Positions 48,866 through 59,731 are shown, numbered from the stretch's first letter. The stretch is DNA of 64,000 bases from Oceanospirillaceae bacterium (GCA_015665455.1 JADFAD010000012.1:21606-85605), one strand, 5' to 3'. Numbers and translations are program-made. The notes: generated by a model not told the origin, from the letters alone.

Positions 48866-50127
48866 GTAAAAATTTTACACTAGATCAATGGCTTTCATAT
48901 TTAGAGAGTGTACATCCAAGCGAGATAGAACTCGGTTTAGGTCGAATACAAGCTGTGGCTGATCGACTATCTCTCTTTCCGTTGGCTAATGAAGTTATAG
49001 TGGTTGCAGGTACGAATGGTAAAGGCACTACTTGTGCGTTTATTGAATCATATGCAAGTCAAACGAATAAATCGACAGGCTTATATTCTTCACCTCATTT
49101 AATTTCTTTCAATGAGCGAGTTCGGCTGAATTCTGTTGAGGCGACGGATCATCAGCTTGTTAGTGCTTTTGAGATCATTGAAAAAGCAAGAGCTGAGATA
49201 TCTCTTACCTACTATGAATTTACGACCCTTGCTGCGTTTTGGCTTTTTAAACAAGCAGCGTTGGACGTCGTAATTTTAGAAGTTGGCCTTGGTGGACGAT
49301 TGGATGGCGTTAATATCGTTGATTCCGATGTGGCACTTGTTACGTCTATTTCGATAGACCATGAATCTTGGTTAGGTTCTGATATTGAAGTCATTGGTTT
49401 TGAAAAAGCAGGGGTGTTTCGTTCTGGTAGGCCTGCTGTATTTGGGGCTGAAAATGGGCCCGTGTCTGTTTCAAATCATGCGAAGGATATTGGTGCTTCT
49501 TTCTATCAAGCTGGAAAGGATTACCAACTCATTGAAAATGAAAGTGATTGGGGGTGGTTCTCAGACGCTTCTGCTTCTGTTGATGGGTTAAAATATCCTG
49601 GATTTCCAGTGCAGAACATAGCGACTGCGTTATGCGCTTTGACTTGCCTAAATTGGCCAATCAGTGCTGGCTCTGTTAATAATGCCATTCAGAATATTTC
49701 TATTCGTGGAAGAATGGAGCGCTTTGAATATAATGGTGTGTCTGGTTGGTTGGACGTTGCTCATAACCCTGACTCGGCGGCGTATCTAGCAAGTCAGCTG
49801 AAACTACATGATTCAGATGCAACTGACTTAATTGCAATCTTTGGCTGTATGTCTGATAAGGACATCGGCGGTGTAGTTGATGAATTGAGTGATGTTATTG
49901 AACGTTGGCTGTGCATTGATTTACCGGTAGAAAGAGCCTTGCCGGCATACGAGCTCTCCCAACTGCTTATTGATAAAGGTTTAAATGCTCAAAGTTTTAA
50001 ATCGTTTGATGATGCATTTACTTTTGTTTCCCGTGAAAATCCTGAGTCGTCATCAATAACTGCGAACCTTGTTGTCTTGGGTTCTTTCTTTACTGTGGCT
50101 GAAGCGATTACTTACTATGAACAATAG
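48862..50127 (+). CDS. folC: Folylpolyglutamate synthase/dihydrofolate synthase
   Basis: Mur-ligase-fold enzyme adding glutamate to dihydropteroate and folates. 421 residues. P-loop [14 protein letters not shown] near residue 52, [36 protein letters not shown] and the C-terminal [14 protein letters not shown] 48862 overlapping the accD stop is chosen over an in-frame upstream start at 48829. The stop overlaps the SPOR gene. Confidence 0.96.
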   Translation: MSKNFTLDQWLSYLESVHPSEIELGLGRIQAVADRLSLFPLANEVIVVAGTNGKGTTCAFIESYASQTNKSTGLYSSPHLISFNERVRLNSVEATDHQLVSAFEIIEKARAEISLTYYEFTTLAAFWLFKQAALDVVILEVGLGGRLDGVNIVDSDVALVTSISIDHESWLGSDIEVIGFEKAGVFRSGRPAVFGAENGPVSVSNHAKDIGASFYQAGKDYQLIENESDWGWFSDASASVDGLKYPGFPVQNIATALCALTCLNWPISAGSVNNAIQNISIRGRMERFEYNGVSGWLDVAHNPDSAAYLASQLKLHDSDATDLIAIFGCMSDKDIGGVVDELSDVIERWLCIDLPVERALPAYELSQLLIDKGLNAQSFKSFDDAFTFVSRENPESSSITANLVVLGSFFTVAEAITYYEQ

Positions 50128-50716
50128 TGTCAAATCAGAGAATTCAAAATCAGCCAAATCGACTTCCATAGATGATGCCCCTGAGTTAATTAAGTTTCGT
50201 TTGCTTGGGGCCGTTGTTACTTTTGTCTTGATTGCTTTATTTGGCCCTGAAATTTTAGACGGTAGTGGTCGTGTACATACAACATCCATGGTCGCTATCC
50301 CTGAGCCTCCTGTTGTTCCTGCCGCTCCGATCTTAAAACCGCCATCGCCTAAAGGAACGGGTTTTTCTCGTACCGAAGAACCAAAAGTTCAAGCCAACTT
50401 GAATGAGAACCGAAAAACAGCACCAGTGGTGGTGAAAGAAGAGAAAAAAGCGAAGGTGAGTGCCTTTAAAAAGCCAGGTTGGACTCTACAATTAGCTACA
50501 TTCAGTCAGCCAAAGAATGCCCAAGCTTTAAGAAAAAAGTTAACGAAGACGGGCTTTAACTCTTACAGTAAGTTATTAAAAGACTCCTCTGGGAAAACTC
50601 GTTATCAAGTATTTGTTGGTCCTGAATTAAAGAAAGAAAAATTGATGGGCATTAAAAAGCAGCTTGCAGCTAAGCTAAAACTGAAAGATGGCATTATCAA
50701 GCCTTATCGCCCTTAA
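50117..50716 (+). CDS. SPOR-domain membrane protein (DedD-like)
   Basis: Probable septal cell-wall protein, 199 residues: short cytoplasmic N-terminus, one membrane helix at about residues 28-45, a Pro/Lys-rich periplasmic linker, and a C-terminal SPOR domain (GWTLQLATFSQPKNAQALRKKL ... YQVFVGPE-x-KKE), which binds glycan strands lacking stem peptides at the division site. ATG 50117 overlaps folC by 11 bp; an in-frame start at 50069 would lie further inside folC. Position between folC and cvpA is conserved (dedD in E. coli, PA3110 in Pseudomonas). Confidence 0.88.
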   Translation: MNNSVKSENSKSAKSTSIDDAPELIKFRLLGAVVTFVLIALFGPEILDGSGRVHTTSMVAIPEPPVVPAAPILKPPSPKGTGFSRTEEPKVQANLNENRKTAPVVVKEEKKAKVSAFKKPGWTLQLATFSQPKNAQALRKKLTKTGFNSYSKLLKDSSGKTRYQVFVGPELKKEKLMGIKKQLAAKLKLKDGIIKPYRP

Positions 50717-50840
50717 ATGACTTACGATTAGTTTTAAATATGCAGTTGAAATCTAGGTTTATTGGATTGATTGTCGAACATGGGTGTTGCGAAACGGAAT
50801 GCTCTGGTAGAATTCGCAGCCCGAAAGGAAGGATACAAGA

Positions 50841-51473
50841 ATGAACTGGTTAGATTGGGCAATTATTGTTGTTATCTCTGTTTCTGCGTTAATCAGTTTA
50901 AAGCGTGGATTTGTGAAGGAGTTGCTGTCTCTAGTTACTTGGGTTGCTTCATTATTTATAGCTCGTATCTATGCGTATGACCTTTCTCATTATCTAAGTG
51001 ATTTTGCTAACGATGGAAAGTCAGCCCTTGTGCTGGCTTTTTTTATTTTATTTGTGGGTGTTTTGATCGTTGGTTCATTAATTAATTTTATTGTCAGTCA
51101 ATTTGTACATGCTGTTGGTCTAAGTTTAATGGACCGTTTCCTAGGCGTTGCTTTTGGTGTGGTAAGAGGGGCGTTAGTCATTGTGGTCAGCATTGGCTTA
51201 TTAAGTCTAACCGCATTCGTAGACTCTCCTGTTTGGCAATCCTCTTCTATTGTTCCTCACTTTGCGCAAGTTGAATCTTGGACCAAAGAAACAACAAAAT
51301 TGTTATCAGAACGGTTATCCGAAATGGATATGTCCGGTTTGGTAGATCCTGCGGTTGCAGGCGATGCTCTTCAGCAAGCTGGAGAGGTTTTATCTGAAAT
51401 TCCTGATACAGAGTCCGCTCCTGAAGAGGTTTGGACGGATGGCGCAGAAGAAGTCATCCAGGTAGAAAATTAA
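50841..51473 (+). CDS. cvpA: Colicin V production family membrane protein
   Basis: Inner-membrane protein of 210 residues with four hydrophobic spans and the family start WLDWAIIVVISVSALISLKRGFVKE. The last 50 residues are acidic and soluble. AAGGAAGGA precedes ATG 50841. Its exact role is unresolved; in E. coli it is needed for colicin V export and envelope stress tolerance. It precedes purF as in enterics and Pseudomonas. Confidence 0.94.
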   Translation: MNWLDWAIIVVISVSALISLKRGFVKELLSLVTWVASLFIARIYAYDLSHYLSDFANDGKSALVLAFFILFVGVLIVGSLINFIVSQFVHAVGLSLMDRFLGVAFGVVRGALVIVVSIGLLSLTAFVDSPVWQSSSIVPHFAQVESWTKETTKLLSERLSEMDMSGLVDPAVAGDALQQAGEVLSEIPDTESAPEEVWTDGAEEVIQVEN

Positions 51474-51499
51474 CTAAAGGCTAATGAGGTAGTTTATCC

Positions 51500-53059
51500 A
51501 TGTGCGGCATTGCTGGCGTCGTTTCCTTCACTAACGTTAATCAGACTTTATATGATGCGTTAACCGTTCTACAACACAGAGGGCAGGATGCCGCTGGGAT
51601 CGTTACCAGTCATAATGGTCGATTCCATCTGCGTAAAAATAATGGTTTGGTGAGAGACGTTTTTCGTACTCGCCATATGCATCGCCTTATCGGTAATATG
51701 GGTATTGGCCATGTTCGTTATCCTACCGCAGGTTCTTCATCGTCTGCGGAAGCTCAACCGTTCTATGTGAACTCCCCCTACGGTATTACTTTGGCTCATA
51801 ACGGTAACTTGACCAACTCTAAAGAGATAGGTCAAAAGCTTTATGAGACTGATCTTCGTCATATTAATACTACGTCGGATTCAGAAGTCCTCCTAAACGT
51901 TTTTGCTCATGGTCTTCAAAAACAAGGTAAGCAAACCCCAAGCCCTGAAGATATCTTTGAAGCCGTAAAAGGTGTTCATAAGCGATGTCGTGGTGGATAT
52001 GCAGTTGTTGCCATGATTGCTGGACAGGGCGTTGTTGGGTTCCGTGATCCGAATGGCATTCGTCCTGCCGTTTTTGGCAAGCGTGAAACTGCAGAAGGCG
52101 TTGAATATATGATCGCCTCTGAAAGCGTTGCCTTATCTTCTTTAGGCTTCACTCTAGAGCGAGATATAGCACCAGGAGAAGCAATTTTTATATCTGAAAC
52201 TGGTGAATTACACAGTATGCAGTGTGCGGAAAACCCAAGCTTGAAACCATGCATTTTTGAGTATGTTTATTTTGCTCGTCCTGACAGTATTATGGATGGT
52301 AATTCTGTTTATAAAACGCGCTTGAAAATGGGTGAGTTATTAGCAGAGAAGATCAAACGCGAATGGCCTGATAATGACATCGACGTTGTTATACCGATTC
52401 CTGATACCAGTCGAACGTCTGCATTACAGCTAGCTCACTGCTTGGGTGTAAAGTACCGTGAAGGCTTCATGAAAAACCGCTACATTGGCCGAACATTTAT
52501 TATGCCGGGTCAAAACGAACGTAAAAAGTCAGTTCGTCAGAAGCTGAATCCGGTTGAACTTGAGTTTGCTGGAAAGAATGTTTTGCTGGTTGATGATTCT
52601 ATCGTTCGCGGTACTACGAGCCGTCAGATCATTGAAATGGCTCGAGATGTTGGTGCTAATAAAGTTTATATGGCTTCTGCCGCGCCTGAAGTCTGCTTTC
52701 CAAACGTTTATGGCATCGACATGCCGTCAGCGGACGAACTGATCGCTTCTGGTCGCACAGTAGATGAAGTCTGTGAGTTAATCGGTGCTGATGGCTTGAT
52801 GTACCAAGATCTAGGTGACCTGATTGAGGCTTCGAAAGGCGTTAATGAGGAAATTGAAGGCTTTGATTGTGCCGTATTTAATGGTGAGTACATAACGGAT
52901 GATGTCACACCTGAGTACTTGGCCGCTCTAGAGCAAGCTAGAAGTGATGCAACTAAGCATAAGAAAGCGAACATTGTTGTCGATGTTGCTGATGACAACG
53001 AAGACGATTCGGATGGCAGTGATGACGCTACCGTAGGGATCCATAATGAAATATCTTAA
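51500..53059 (+). CDS. purF: Amidophosphoribosyltransferase
   Basis: First step of purine synthesis, making phosphoribosylamine from PRPP and glutamine. 519 residues: N-terminal nucleophile C2 (MCGIAGV), glutaminase domain with HNGNLTN, and the PRPP-binding loop [13 protein letters not shown] near residue 365. The final 20 or so residues are strongly acidic and look like a lineage-specific tail. No propeptide. A strong terminator follows. Confidence 0.98.
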   Translation: MCGIAGVVSFTNVNQTLYDALTVLQHRGQDAAGIVTSHNGRFHLRKNNGLVRDVFRTRHMHRLIGNMGIGHVRYPTAGSSSSAEAQPFYVNSPYGITLAHNGNLTNSKEIGQKLYETDLRHINTTSDSEVLLNVFAHGLQKQGKQTPSPEDIFEAVKGVHKRCRGGYAVVAMIAGQGVVGFRDPNGIRPAVFGKRETAEGVEYMIASESVALSSLGFTLERDIAPGEAIFISETGELHSMQCAENPSLKPCIFEYVYFARPDSIMDGNSVYKTRLKMGELLAEKIKREWPDNDIDVVIPIPDTSRTSALQLAHCLGVKYREGFMKNRYIGRTFIMPGQNERKKSVRQKLNPVELEFAGKNVLLVDDSIVRGTTSRQIIEMARDVGANKVYMASAAPEVCFPNVYGIDMPSADELIASGRTVDEVCELIGADGLMYQDLGDLIEASKGVNEEIEGFDCAVFNGEYITDDVTPEYLAALEQARSDATKHKKANIVVDVADDNEDDSDGSDDATVGIHNEIS

Positions 53060-53118
53060 TTTTTAGTCGAATTGGGTATTTTATCAAAATATTGTCTAGA
53101 TATTTTGAACCATTTTTG

Positions 53119-53149
53119 AAAAAGCCGAACTTATAAAGTTCGGCTTTTT
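53119..53149 (+). terminator. Rho-independent terminator after purF
   Basis: Perfect 14-bp stem AAAAAGCCGAACTT/AAGTTCGGCTTTTT with a 3-nt loop. Confidence 0.92.
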
Positions 53150-53206
53150 GTTTTAAGCTACTATTTTTTTGATGGCCTTCATTTTTTTTATGGCTAAGGA
53201 ATGACA

Positions 53207-54436
53207 ATGACTGATTCTTCTAAAAACAACCCGCTTCTTTCCGCGAGGATTCAATCTGACCTGACAGATGCTTCCATAGAGACGTATGCTGTGCGTGGGG
53301 GCCAAGTCCGTACGGCAGAGGCTGAACACAGTGAGCCTATCTTTACTACCTCGAGTTATGTCTTTAATAGCGCGGCAGAAGCGGCAGCTCGGTTTGGCGG
53401 CGATGAACCGGGTAATATTTATTCTCGTTTTACAAATCCGACAGTTGCGACGTTTGAAAAGCGATTAGCTGCCATGGAAGGGGCTGAGATGGCTGTTGCT
53501 ACGTCTTCAGGTATGGCCGCAATTCTGAGTACGTTTGCAGGGCTTTTGAAGTCTGGTGATCATGTAGTTTGTTCTCGCTCCGTTTTCGGTACGACGAACG
53601 TGTTATTTGAAAAGTACTTTAAGAAGTTTGGTATTTCAACGACCTTTGTCGATTTAATAGATATCAATAGCTGGAAGTCTGCAATCACCGATCAAACGAA
53701 AGTTCTGTTTTTGGAAACGCCTTCTAACCCTTTGGGTGAAGTAGCAAATATTCGAGATTTAGCGGATTTAGCTCATAGCTATGACGCTTTACTGGTTGTG
53801 GATAACTGTTTCTGTACACCCGTTCTTCAGCAGCCATTAAAGCTCGGTGCCGATATTATCATCCATTCTGCGACTAAATATTTGGATGGCCAAGGGCGTT
53901 GCGTTGGTGGTGTTGTTGCTGGTGCTAAGAAAGAGATGGATGAAGTCTATGGCTTCTTGCGCTCGGCTGGTACAACCATGAGCCCGTTCAATGCATGGGT
54001 GTTTTTGAAAGGCTTAGAAACTTTATCTATTCGAATGAAGGCTCATTGTGAGTCTGCTCTTGAAATTGCCAGTTGGTTAGAAAATCAGCCTCATATTTCA
54101 AAAGTACATTACGGTGGTCTTGAAAGCCATCCTCAGCATGATTTAGCGCGTTCGCAACAAAATGGCTTTGGTGGTGTCTTATCTTTTGAAGTTGAAGGTG
54201 GTAAAGAAGCCGCTTGGACATTAATTGATAACACTCGTATGTTGTCTATAACAGCTAATCTTGGTGACACAAAAACGACCATAACTCATCCAGCAACAAC
54301 GACTCACGGTCGTCTTTCGGATGACGATAAATCGAGGGCTGGTATTGTCCCTGGTTTGGTTCGTATTTCTGTGGGGCTAGAAAATGTGGACGACATTAAA
54401 GATGACTTGTCCCGAGGCATTAAGGCGATTATTTGA
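53207..54436 (+). CDS. metZ: O-succinylhomoserine sulfhydrylase
   Basis: PLP enzyme of the Cys/Met metabolism family forming homocysteine from O-succinylhomoserine and sulfide. 409 residues; TSSYVFNSAAEAA-ARFGG N-terminal block, MEGAEMAVATSSGMAAIL, DNCFCTP, and PLP lysine K224 in HSATKYLDGQGR. AAGGA is 6 nt before ATG 53207; an ATG at 53201 is too close to it. purF-metZ order matches P. aeruginosa, supporting MetZ over MetB. The stop overlaps the MoxR gene (TGATG). Confidence 0.93.
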   Translation: MTDSSKNNPLLSARIQSDLTDASIETYAVRGGQVRTAEAEHSEPIFTTSSYVFNSAAEAAARFGGDEPGNIYSRFTNPTVATFEKRLAAMEGAEMAVATSSGMAAILSTFAGLLKSGDHVVCSRSVFGTTNVLFEKYFKKFGISTTFVDLIDINSWKSAITDQTKVLFLETPSNPLGEVANIRDLADLAHSYDALLVVDNCFCTPVLQQPLKLGADIIIHSATKYLDGQGRCVGGVVAGAKKEMDEVYGFLRSAGTTMSPFNAWVFLKGLETLSIRMKAHCESALEIASWLENQPHISKVHYGGLESHPQHDLARSQQNGFGGVLSFEVEGGKEAAWTLIDNTRMLSITANLGDTKTTITHPATTTHGRLSDDDKSRAGIVPGLVRISVGLENVDDIKDDLSRGIKAII

Positions 54437-55344
54437 TGCATGAATTGCAAGGAAAGTTACTTTTAGCGCTCGATAATGTTAATCAAATTATCTTGGGTAA
54501 GGAGCCTCAGCTGAAGCTGGCTTTTGCTTGTCTCATGGCCAAGGGGCATTTGTTAATTGAAGACTTACCCGGGATGGGGAAAACGACCCTTTCTCATGCG
54601 TTAGCAAATGTGCTCGGCTTGAGTTACAACCGAGTGCAGTTTACCAGTGACCTATTACCTTCTGATGTTCTTGGTGTAACGATTTTTAATCGAGATCACA
54701 GCACGTTTGAGTTTCATAAGGGGCCCATCTTCTCACAAGTTGTATTGACTGATGAGATAAATCGAGCAAGTCCTAAAACTCAAAGTGCTTTGCTTGAAGG
54801 GATGGAGGAACATCAGGTCAGCGTGGAAGGAGAAACTTATCCGCTGCCTGAACCTTTCTTTGTTATTGCTACTCAAAACCCGATGAGTCAGGCTGGAACA
54901 TATCCACTTCCAGAATCCCAGTTAGACCGATTTTTAATGCGAGTGACGTTAGGTTATCCTCCGGCTGAAGCTGAACGAGAGTTATTAAAAGGGCAAAGCC
55001 GTCGAGAAATGGCGACGGACTTACAATCTGTCTTTACCCCAGAAGAGCTTAAAGCGCTTCAAAAACAAGTAACACTTATAAGCACATCAGAGGCGCTGCT
55101 TGATTATGTTCAGCGGCTAGTTGCTTTCAGCCGTCAATTAGGGGGCGCGAGTATTGGTTTGTCTCCTCGAGGCAGTTTGTCGTTGTTGCGAAGCGCTCAA
55201 GCATGGGCTTTATTGGAAGGGCGAGATTACGTTATTCCTGATGACGTCCAGGCGGTATTAGCCTCTGTGGTTGATCATCGAGTCGTAAGCTCGGATGCCT
55301 CATCTGTTTCTTCCCAAATGCTAGATCAGGTGCCTGCAATCTAG
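54436..55344 (+). CDS. MoxR-family AAA+ ATPase
   Basis: AAA+ chaperone-like ATPase, 302 residues. Walker A GMGKTT near residues 46-51, QFTSDLLPSDVLG, Walker B VVLTDEINRASPKTQSALLE, sensor 1 ATQNP, and an arginine finger region ESQLDRFLMR. MoxR proteins act with DUF58/VWA partners in maturing or regulating envelope complexes. It begins at the metZ stop and is followed by DUF58 and transglutaminase genes, a widely conserved trio. Confidence 0.95.
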   Translation: MHELQGKLLLALDNVNQIILGKEPQLKLAFACLMAKGHLLIEDLPGMGKTTLSHALANVLGLSYNRVQFTSDLLPSDVLGVTIFNRDHSTFEFHKGPIFSQVVLTDEINRASPKTQSALLEGMEEHQVSVEGETYPLPEPFFVIATQNPMSQAGTYPLPESQLDRFLMRVTLGYPPAEAERELLKGQSRREMATDLQSVFTPEELKALQKQVTLISTSEALLDYVQRLVAFSRQLGGASIGLSPRGSLSLLRSAQAWALLEGRDYVIPDDVQAVLASVVDHRVVSSDASSVSSQMLDQVPAI

Positions 55345-55378
55345 TCTGTGAATTCATCTTTTAGAAAAGAGAGGGTTA

Positions 55379-56347
55379 ATGGGCTCATTCAAGCAGCTTA
55401 TAGAGCGGTGGTTTGCAAACCGATCACCTCTCACTGATCGTATCCGGCTGACTAATCGTAATATTTACATCGTTCCTTCTCGTGCGGGTTGGCTATTGGT
55501 TGGTGTCCTTCTGATAATGCTTCTGACGGGGATTAACTATCAGAACAGTTTGATTTTTGGTTTGTGCTTTTGGGTGGGAAGTGTATTTGCCATTGTTATT
55601 TGGCATACATGGAGAAATCTAGCTTCTTTAGAGGTATCAATCGGTGGGGAAGTGGCTGGTTTTGTAGGGGACTCTGTTCTTGTTCCAACTCAATTTAAAG
55701 GACTCGATGAGCGGTTACACCATTCAATCGAAGCGGCTTGGCGGCCTGCCGAAGCGTATTCAATGTTTGATATTCTTCCCAATGAAACAACAGCTCATTC
55801 AATATTACTCAAAGGTCTTAATCGAGGCTGGAATCGTACGCCAAAAATGGAGGTTAGAACCCAATATCCATTGGGTATTTTAACGGCTTGGTCTGTTATT
55901 CGGCTAACTCATCCTGTTTTGGGGTACCCTCAGCCGATTTTTGGTATTGCTCCTAATCAAAAAGACAGCGATGGCGACGATGATCAGGACGTTGTTCAGG
56001 ATATTTCCAGTCGTCATTCCGGCAGTGACTTCTATAGTTTAAAGCCTTATGTTGAAGGTGATTCTTTACGGAAGGTGGATTGGAAGCGATATGCAAAAAC
56101 GGAAGAATTGGTCACTAAGGAGTTTATAACACCGCCTTCAAGTAATGACTGTCTGGATTTTAATTCGTTTTCAGGGTTGGATTTTGAAACTAAGCTTTCG
56201 GTCATGAGCGGTTGGGTCCTTGAGTGGAGCGAACAGCAACGGGTCTTTGGCATGAGTTTACCTGGTGTTGATATTGAGCCGGATCAAGGTAGTGTCCATA
56301 AGTTTGATTGTCTTCGTGCGCTAGCTCTCTATTCGGAGGGTGGATGA
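55379..56347 (+). CDS. DUF58 domain protein
   Basis: 322-residue membrane protein: two close N-terminal hydrophobic helices at about residues 37-80, then a cytoplasmic part with the DUF58 signature (FYSLKPYVEGDSLRKVDWKRYAKTEELVTKEF), related to VWA-like folds. Partner of MoxR ATPases. AGAGGG precedes ATG 55379. The stop overlaps the transglutaminase start by 4 bp (ATGA). Confidence 0.92.
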   Translation: MGSFKQLIERWFANRSPLTDRIRLTNRNIYIVPSRAGWLLVGVLLIMLLTGINYQNSLIFGLCFWVGSVFAIVIWHTWRNLASLEVSIGGEVAGFVGDSVLVPTQFKGLDERLHHSIEAAWRPAEAYSMFDILPNETTAHSILLKGLNRGWNRTPKMEVRTQYPLGILTAWSVIRLTHPVLGYPQPIFGIAPNQKDSDGDDDQDVVQDISSRHSGSDFYSLKPYVEGDSLRKVDWKRYAKTEELVTKEFITPPSSNDCLDFNSFSGLDFETKLSVMSGWVLEWSEQQRVFGMSLPGVDIEPDQGSVHKFDCLRALALYSEGG

Positions 56348-58392
56348 AATCTGTTTTAGATGCGAGCTTAACTTTATCGGCTTTACGATGGATGTTACTG
56401 GCTCAACTTTCTTCGTTGTTGATCCATGTCCCAAGAATGCCTTGGTGGCTCATTGCTGTTTTAGTAATTTGTATCGGGTGGCGTTGGCAGGTTATTCAGG
56501 GGCGTTGGCGTTTTCCAACTAAACCGGTGAAGACGTTACTGGCCATTGTAGGCATGGCGGCAATTGTTTTCACCTTTAGAAAGGTTTCGGTTGAAGCCGC
56601 CGTTAATTTTTTGATTTTAGCGTATGGTTTAAAACTAATAGAGCTTTATTCGAGACGTGATGCCTATATTTCTCTCTTCTTATCTTTTTTGGTTACTGGG
56701 CTTTCGTTTTTATTCGGTACTGAAATGCTTTCCGCTGCATTTGTGCTTACCAGTTGTGTGTTTATAACGTCTGCCTTAATTGCCATGCATAGTCGCATTG
56801 TATTTAAGCCTCTACAGTTAGTTAAGCAGGCAGGTTTGTATTGGTTATCAGCCGTTCCTTTGATGATAATTTTCTTTGTCTTTTTCCCTCGAATGTCGCC
56901 TTTTTGGTCAATAGATGTTGGGCAGAGTGCTAAAACAGGGATCAGCGATCAGATCAATCCAGGTGATATCGCCAAGCTGAGTCAATCGGACGAATTGGTT
57001 TTTCGAGTTCGCTTCTTGGATGATGTTCCTACGAATCCTGGTTCGCTGTATTGGCGCGCTATTGTTTTAGATGAATCGGATGGTCGAGGCTGGAAGAGCA
57101 ATAAACCTGTTAATTATTCAGGGAATCCTGTGGACTGGTATGGTAAAGGCGTTTCTCCTTGGCAGGAAAATATTCAAAGGACGGAGCCTAACTATCCATA
57201 TGAAGTGATTTTAGAGCCATCAAATCAACAGTGGTTATTTAGCCTCGACGGTTCGATACCTGAGCAGCCTAATGTTGGGTTAACTCAAGATTTTACTCTG
57301 TTTTACGATAAGCCGATTCGACAAACGTTAAGGTACAGTGCTTCCTTACCTTCCCGTGTTATCCGTGAAGTGGATCTTTACCGTTGGCGGTTAAATCGAG
57401 AGCTACAGCTTCCAAAGAACGAAAATCCTCAAACAAAAGCTCTGTCCCTTAAGCTTAAGGACGAGTCAACGTCTCCTAAGGAGTTTGTAGATAAGGCGTT
57501 GGCATTTTTTATTGATAATGGCTTTCGTTATACCTTAAAACCGCCTGTGTTGGGACAAAAAGCCAATGATGAATTTCTTTTTGAAACTCAAAGAGGATTT
57601 TGTGCTCACTATGCGGGTGCATTGGCCTTAATGTCTCGATATGCGGGTATTCCTGCCCGAGTGGTTGTTGGGTACTTGGGCGGTGAGTGGAATGCTCAGG
57701 CAGGGTATTTAAGTGTTCGACAATATGATGCCCATGCGTGGACTGAGGTTTGGTTTCCAAAACAAGGTTGGGTATTAATTGATCCTACTTCGGTGGTAGC
57801 GCCAGAGCGTTTGGAGCAGGGATTAGCAGAAGCAGTTAAGGATGAAGGCTCTTTTCTTGAAGATTCGTTTTTTTCTCCTCATAGATACAAGGCTGTTAAA
57901 TGGTTAAATAATGCTCGTCAATTAATTGATGAGATTAACTACCAATGGTCTTTAAACGTGGTTGGTTATGATGTTAAGAAGCAGGCAGGTATTTGGAGTG
58001 AGTTAATTGCTTCGTGGGGGCGCAGTGCTTGGCTTATGGTTGGTTTGAGTATTGTTGTTGCCATTGCCGTTCCTTTTTTGATTTGGGGCGTGATTTTACT
58101 TTATGTTCGGATGAAGCAGAAAAAAAGTTTGCAAGTTAAATTTGAAATGTTGTTATTCCGAATGCTTAAGGTGGAAGGGCGACAGACCAGCTCTCCGTTG
58201 GATTATTTACCCCCAAGAAAACTGTTTGATGTACTAAAAACCATCTATCCTGAAGAGGGAGAGCAAATTAGTTGGTTATCTTCTCGGTATGAAGAACTTT
58301 GCTATGGTTCGTTGACTGAAGAAAATGAAAAAAACAAATCCAAGCAGTGGCAGTTTATGCTGAAACGTCTGAAACAGTTGAAAGCAAAATGA
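56344..58392 (+). CDS. DUF3488/transglutaminase-like membrane protein
   Basis: 682-residue protein. About six N-terminal membrane spans (DUF3488), a large periplasmic region with a transglutaminase-like core, and a C-terminal membrane helix near residues 560-580 followed by a cytoplasmic tail (DUF4129-like). The catalytic triad is intact: C420 in RGFCAHYAGA, H464 in YDAHAWTEVW and D480 in LIDPTS. Cys-His-Asp transglutaminase folds here may act as protease or crosslinking enzyme; the substrate is unknown. ATG 56344 overlaps the DUF58 stop. Confidence 0.93.
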   Translation: MKSVLDASLTLSALRWMLLAQLSSLLIHVPRMPWWLIAVLVICIGWRWQVIQGRWRFPTKPVKTLLAIVGMAAIVFTFRKVSVEAAVNFLILAYGLKLIELYSRRDAYISLFLSFLVTGLSFLFGTEMLSAAFVLTSCVFITSALIAMHSRIVFKPLQLVKQAGLYWLSAVPLMIIFFVFFPRMSPFWSIDVGQSAKTGISDQINPGDIAKLSQSDELVFRVRFLDDVPTNPGSLYWRAIVLDESDGRGWKSNKPVNYSGNPVDWYGKGVSPWQENIQRTEPNYPYEVILEPSNQQWLFSLDGSIPEQPNVGLTQDFTLFYDKPIRQTLRYSASLPSRVIREVDLYRWRLNRELQLPKNENPQTKALSLKLKDESTSPKEFVDKALAFFIDNGFRYTLKPPVLGQKANDEFLFETQRGFCAHYAGALALMSRYAGIPARVVVGYLGGEWNAQAGYLSVRQYDAHAWTEVWFPKQGWVLIDPTSVVAPERLEQGLAEAVKDEGSFLEDSFFSPHRYKAVKWLNNARQLIDEINYQWSLNVVGYDVKKQAGIWSELIASWGRSAWLMVGLSIVVAIAVPFLIWGVILLYVRMKQKKSLQVKFEMLLFRMLKVEGRQTSSPLDYLPPRKLFDVLKTIYPEEGEQISWLSSRYEELCYGSLTEENEKNKSKQWQFMLKRLKQLKAK

Positions 58393-58472
58393 AACAGAAC
58401 ATACAGCTTTGATGTGATTTAATTATTAATGAATGCATTTATTTAGTTAGAAAGGCTGTACTGAGATTTTAT

Positions 58473-59681
58473 ATGATAAAAAGAATACCCATTTCTTGTC
58501 TTACTCCTGGCATGTATGTATCTGGTTTTCATTGGGATCAGGACGTTGAATCTTCTTATCAGAAAGAAGGTCGCATCCCTGACTTGAAGACCATTGAACT
58601 AATCAAGAAACGTGGTGTTAAAGAATTGTTCATTGATACGGAACGAGGTATCGATGTTGATGCGGGTGTTTCGCAAGAAGAAATCGAACATGAGGGTGAA
58701 GAAACATTAGCACGATACGCAGAAGAATCTCCTGTTCTTGAAAAGAAAGTATCGACCACCGAGGAGTTAGAGAAGGCGCGTAAAGTACATTCTCGCGCAA
58801 AAGGCATGGTGGAAACGGCCATGCAACGAGCTTTACACGGTGAAGATGTTGATATTGATGGCTTTAAAGAGGTCGCAAATGACTTTATCGACTCTGTTTC
58901 TCGAAATCAAAATGCACTTGCTTGCTTGAGTCGAATTCGAGAGAAAGACGCCTATCTTCTTGAGCATTCAATTAATGTGGGTGTTTTGATGTCAATTCTT
59001 GGCAAGGCCATGAAGTTGGATCGACAAGCATTATTTGAATATGTACTTGGCGCAATTTTGCATGATATTGGAAAAATTTTAATACCTGATGAAGTTTTGC
59101 ATAAACCAGGACGCTTGACTGAAGAAGAGTTTGGTTTGATGAAAAAACATTCAACATTCAGTCGTGATATTCTAGTTAAGTCGGGTGATTTATCCGAAGC
59201 GACGATTAATGTGGCATATCAGCACCATGAGCGTTTGGATGGTACGGGTTATCCACAGGGCTTGAATGGAGACGCGATCAGCCTGGAGGCAAAGATGGCG
59301 GCTGTTGTTGATGTCTATGACGCGATTACTGCTGATCGTTGTTACCATAAGGGAATACCACCCACATTAGCTTTGAAAAGGATGCTGGAGTGGACCGGTA
59401 GTCACTTAGATAAAGAAATTCTCCATACCTTTATTTGTGCTATGGGAATTTATCCTGTTGGCTCTTTAGTTGAACTTACAAGCGGTAAGTTGGCGGTTGT
59501 TTCTGAGATAAACTCAAAAGATCAGAAGCAGCCTTTAGTGAAAGTAATTTATAATTCTAAATTTAAACGATTTATTAACATCGAGACCTTAGATCTAAGC
59601 AGAAAAGGGTTGGGTGAACAGATTGTTAGGCCGGTAGATCCTAATAATTATGGTATAAATTTAAACGACTTCTTAGCCTAA
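58473..59681 (+). CDS. HD-GYP domain c-di-GMP phosphodiesterase
   Basis: 402-residue cytoplasmic protein expected to hydrolyse cyclic di-GMP. N-terminal DUF3391 (residues 1-130, RIPISCLTPGMYVSGF), then the HD-GYP domain: the metal His of EHSINVG near 168, HDIGK near residue 196, HHERLDGTGYPQGL near residue 250 (the GYP element), and DVYDAITADRCY. All expected metal ligands appear present, so activity is likely. No receiver domain or membrane segment. Adjacent to pilU and the large adhesin gene, fitting control of surface attachment. Confidence 0.94.
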   Translation: MIKRIPISCLTPGMYVSGFHWDQDVESSYQKEGRIPDLKTIELIKKRGVKELFIDTERGIDVDAGVSQEEIEHEGEETLARYAEESPVLEKKVSTTEELEKARKVHSRAKGMVETAMQRALHGEDVDIDGFKEVANDFIDSVSRNQNALACLSRIREKDAYLLEHSINVGVLMSILGKAMKLDRQALFEYVLGAILHDIGKILIPDEVLHKPGRLTEEEFGLMKKHSTFSRDILVKSGDLSEATINVAYQHHERLDGTGYPQGLNGDAISLEAKMAAVVDVYDAITADRCYHKGIPPTLALKRMLEWTGSHLDKEILHTFICAMGIYPVGSLVELTSGKLAVVSEINSKDQKQPLVKVIYNSKFKRFINIETLDLSRKGLGEQIVRPVDPNNYGINLNDFLA

Positions 59682-59710
59682 AGTCGATTTTAGATGCTTC
59701 TCTATTTGAT

Positions 59711-59731
59711 AAAAGGGCTAGTCAGCCTTTT
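59711..59731 (+). terminator. Weak hairpin after the HD-GYP gene
   Basis: AAAAGGGCT/AGCCTTTT with one bulged G and a 4-nt loop; a short T-stretch is within the stem. No other feature is evident in the 59682-59905 spacer, apart from a TATACT at 59835 without a matching -35. Confidence 0.4.
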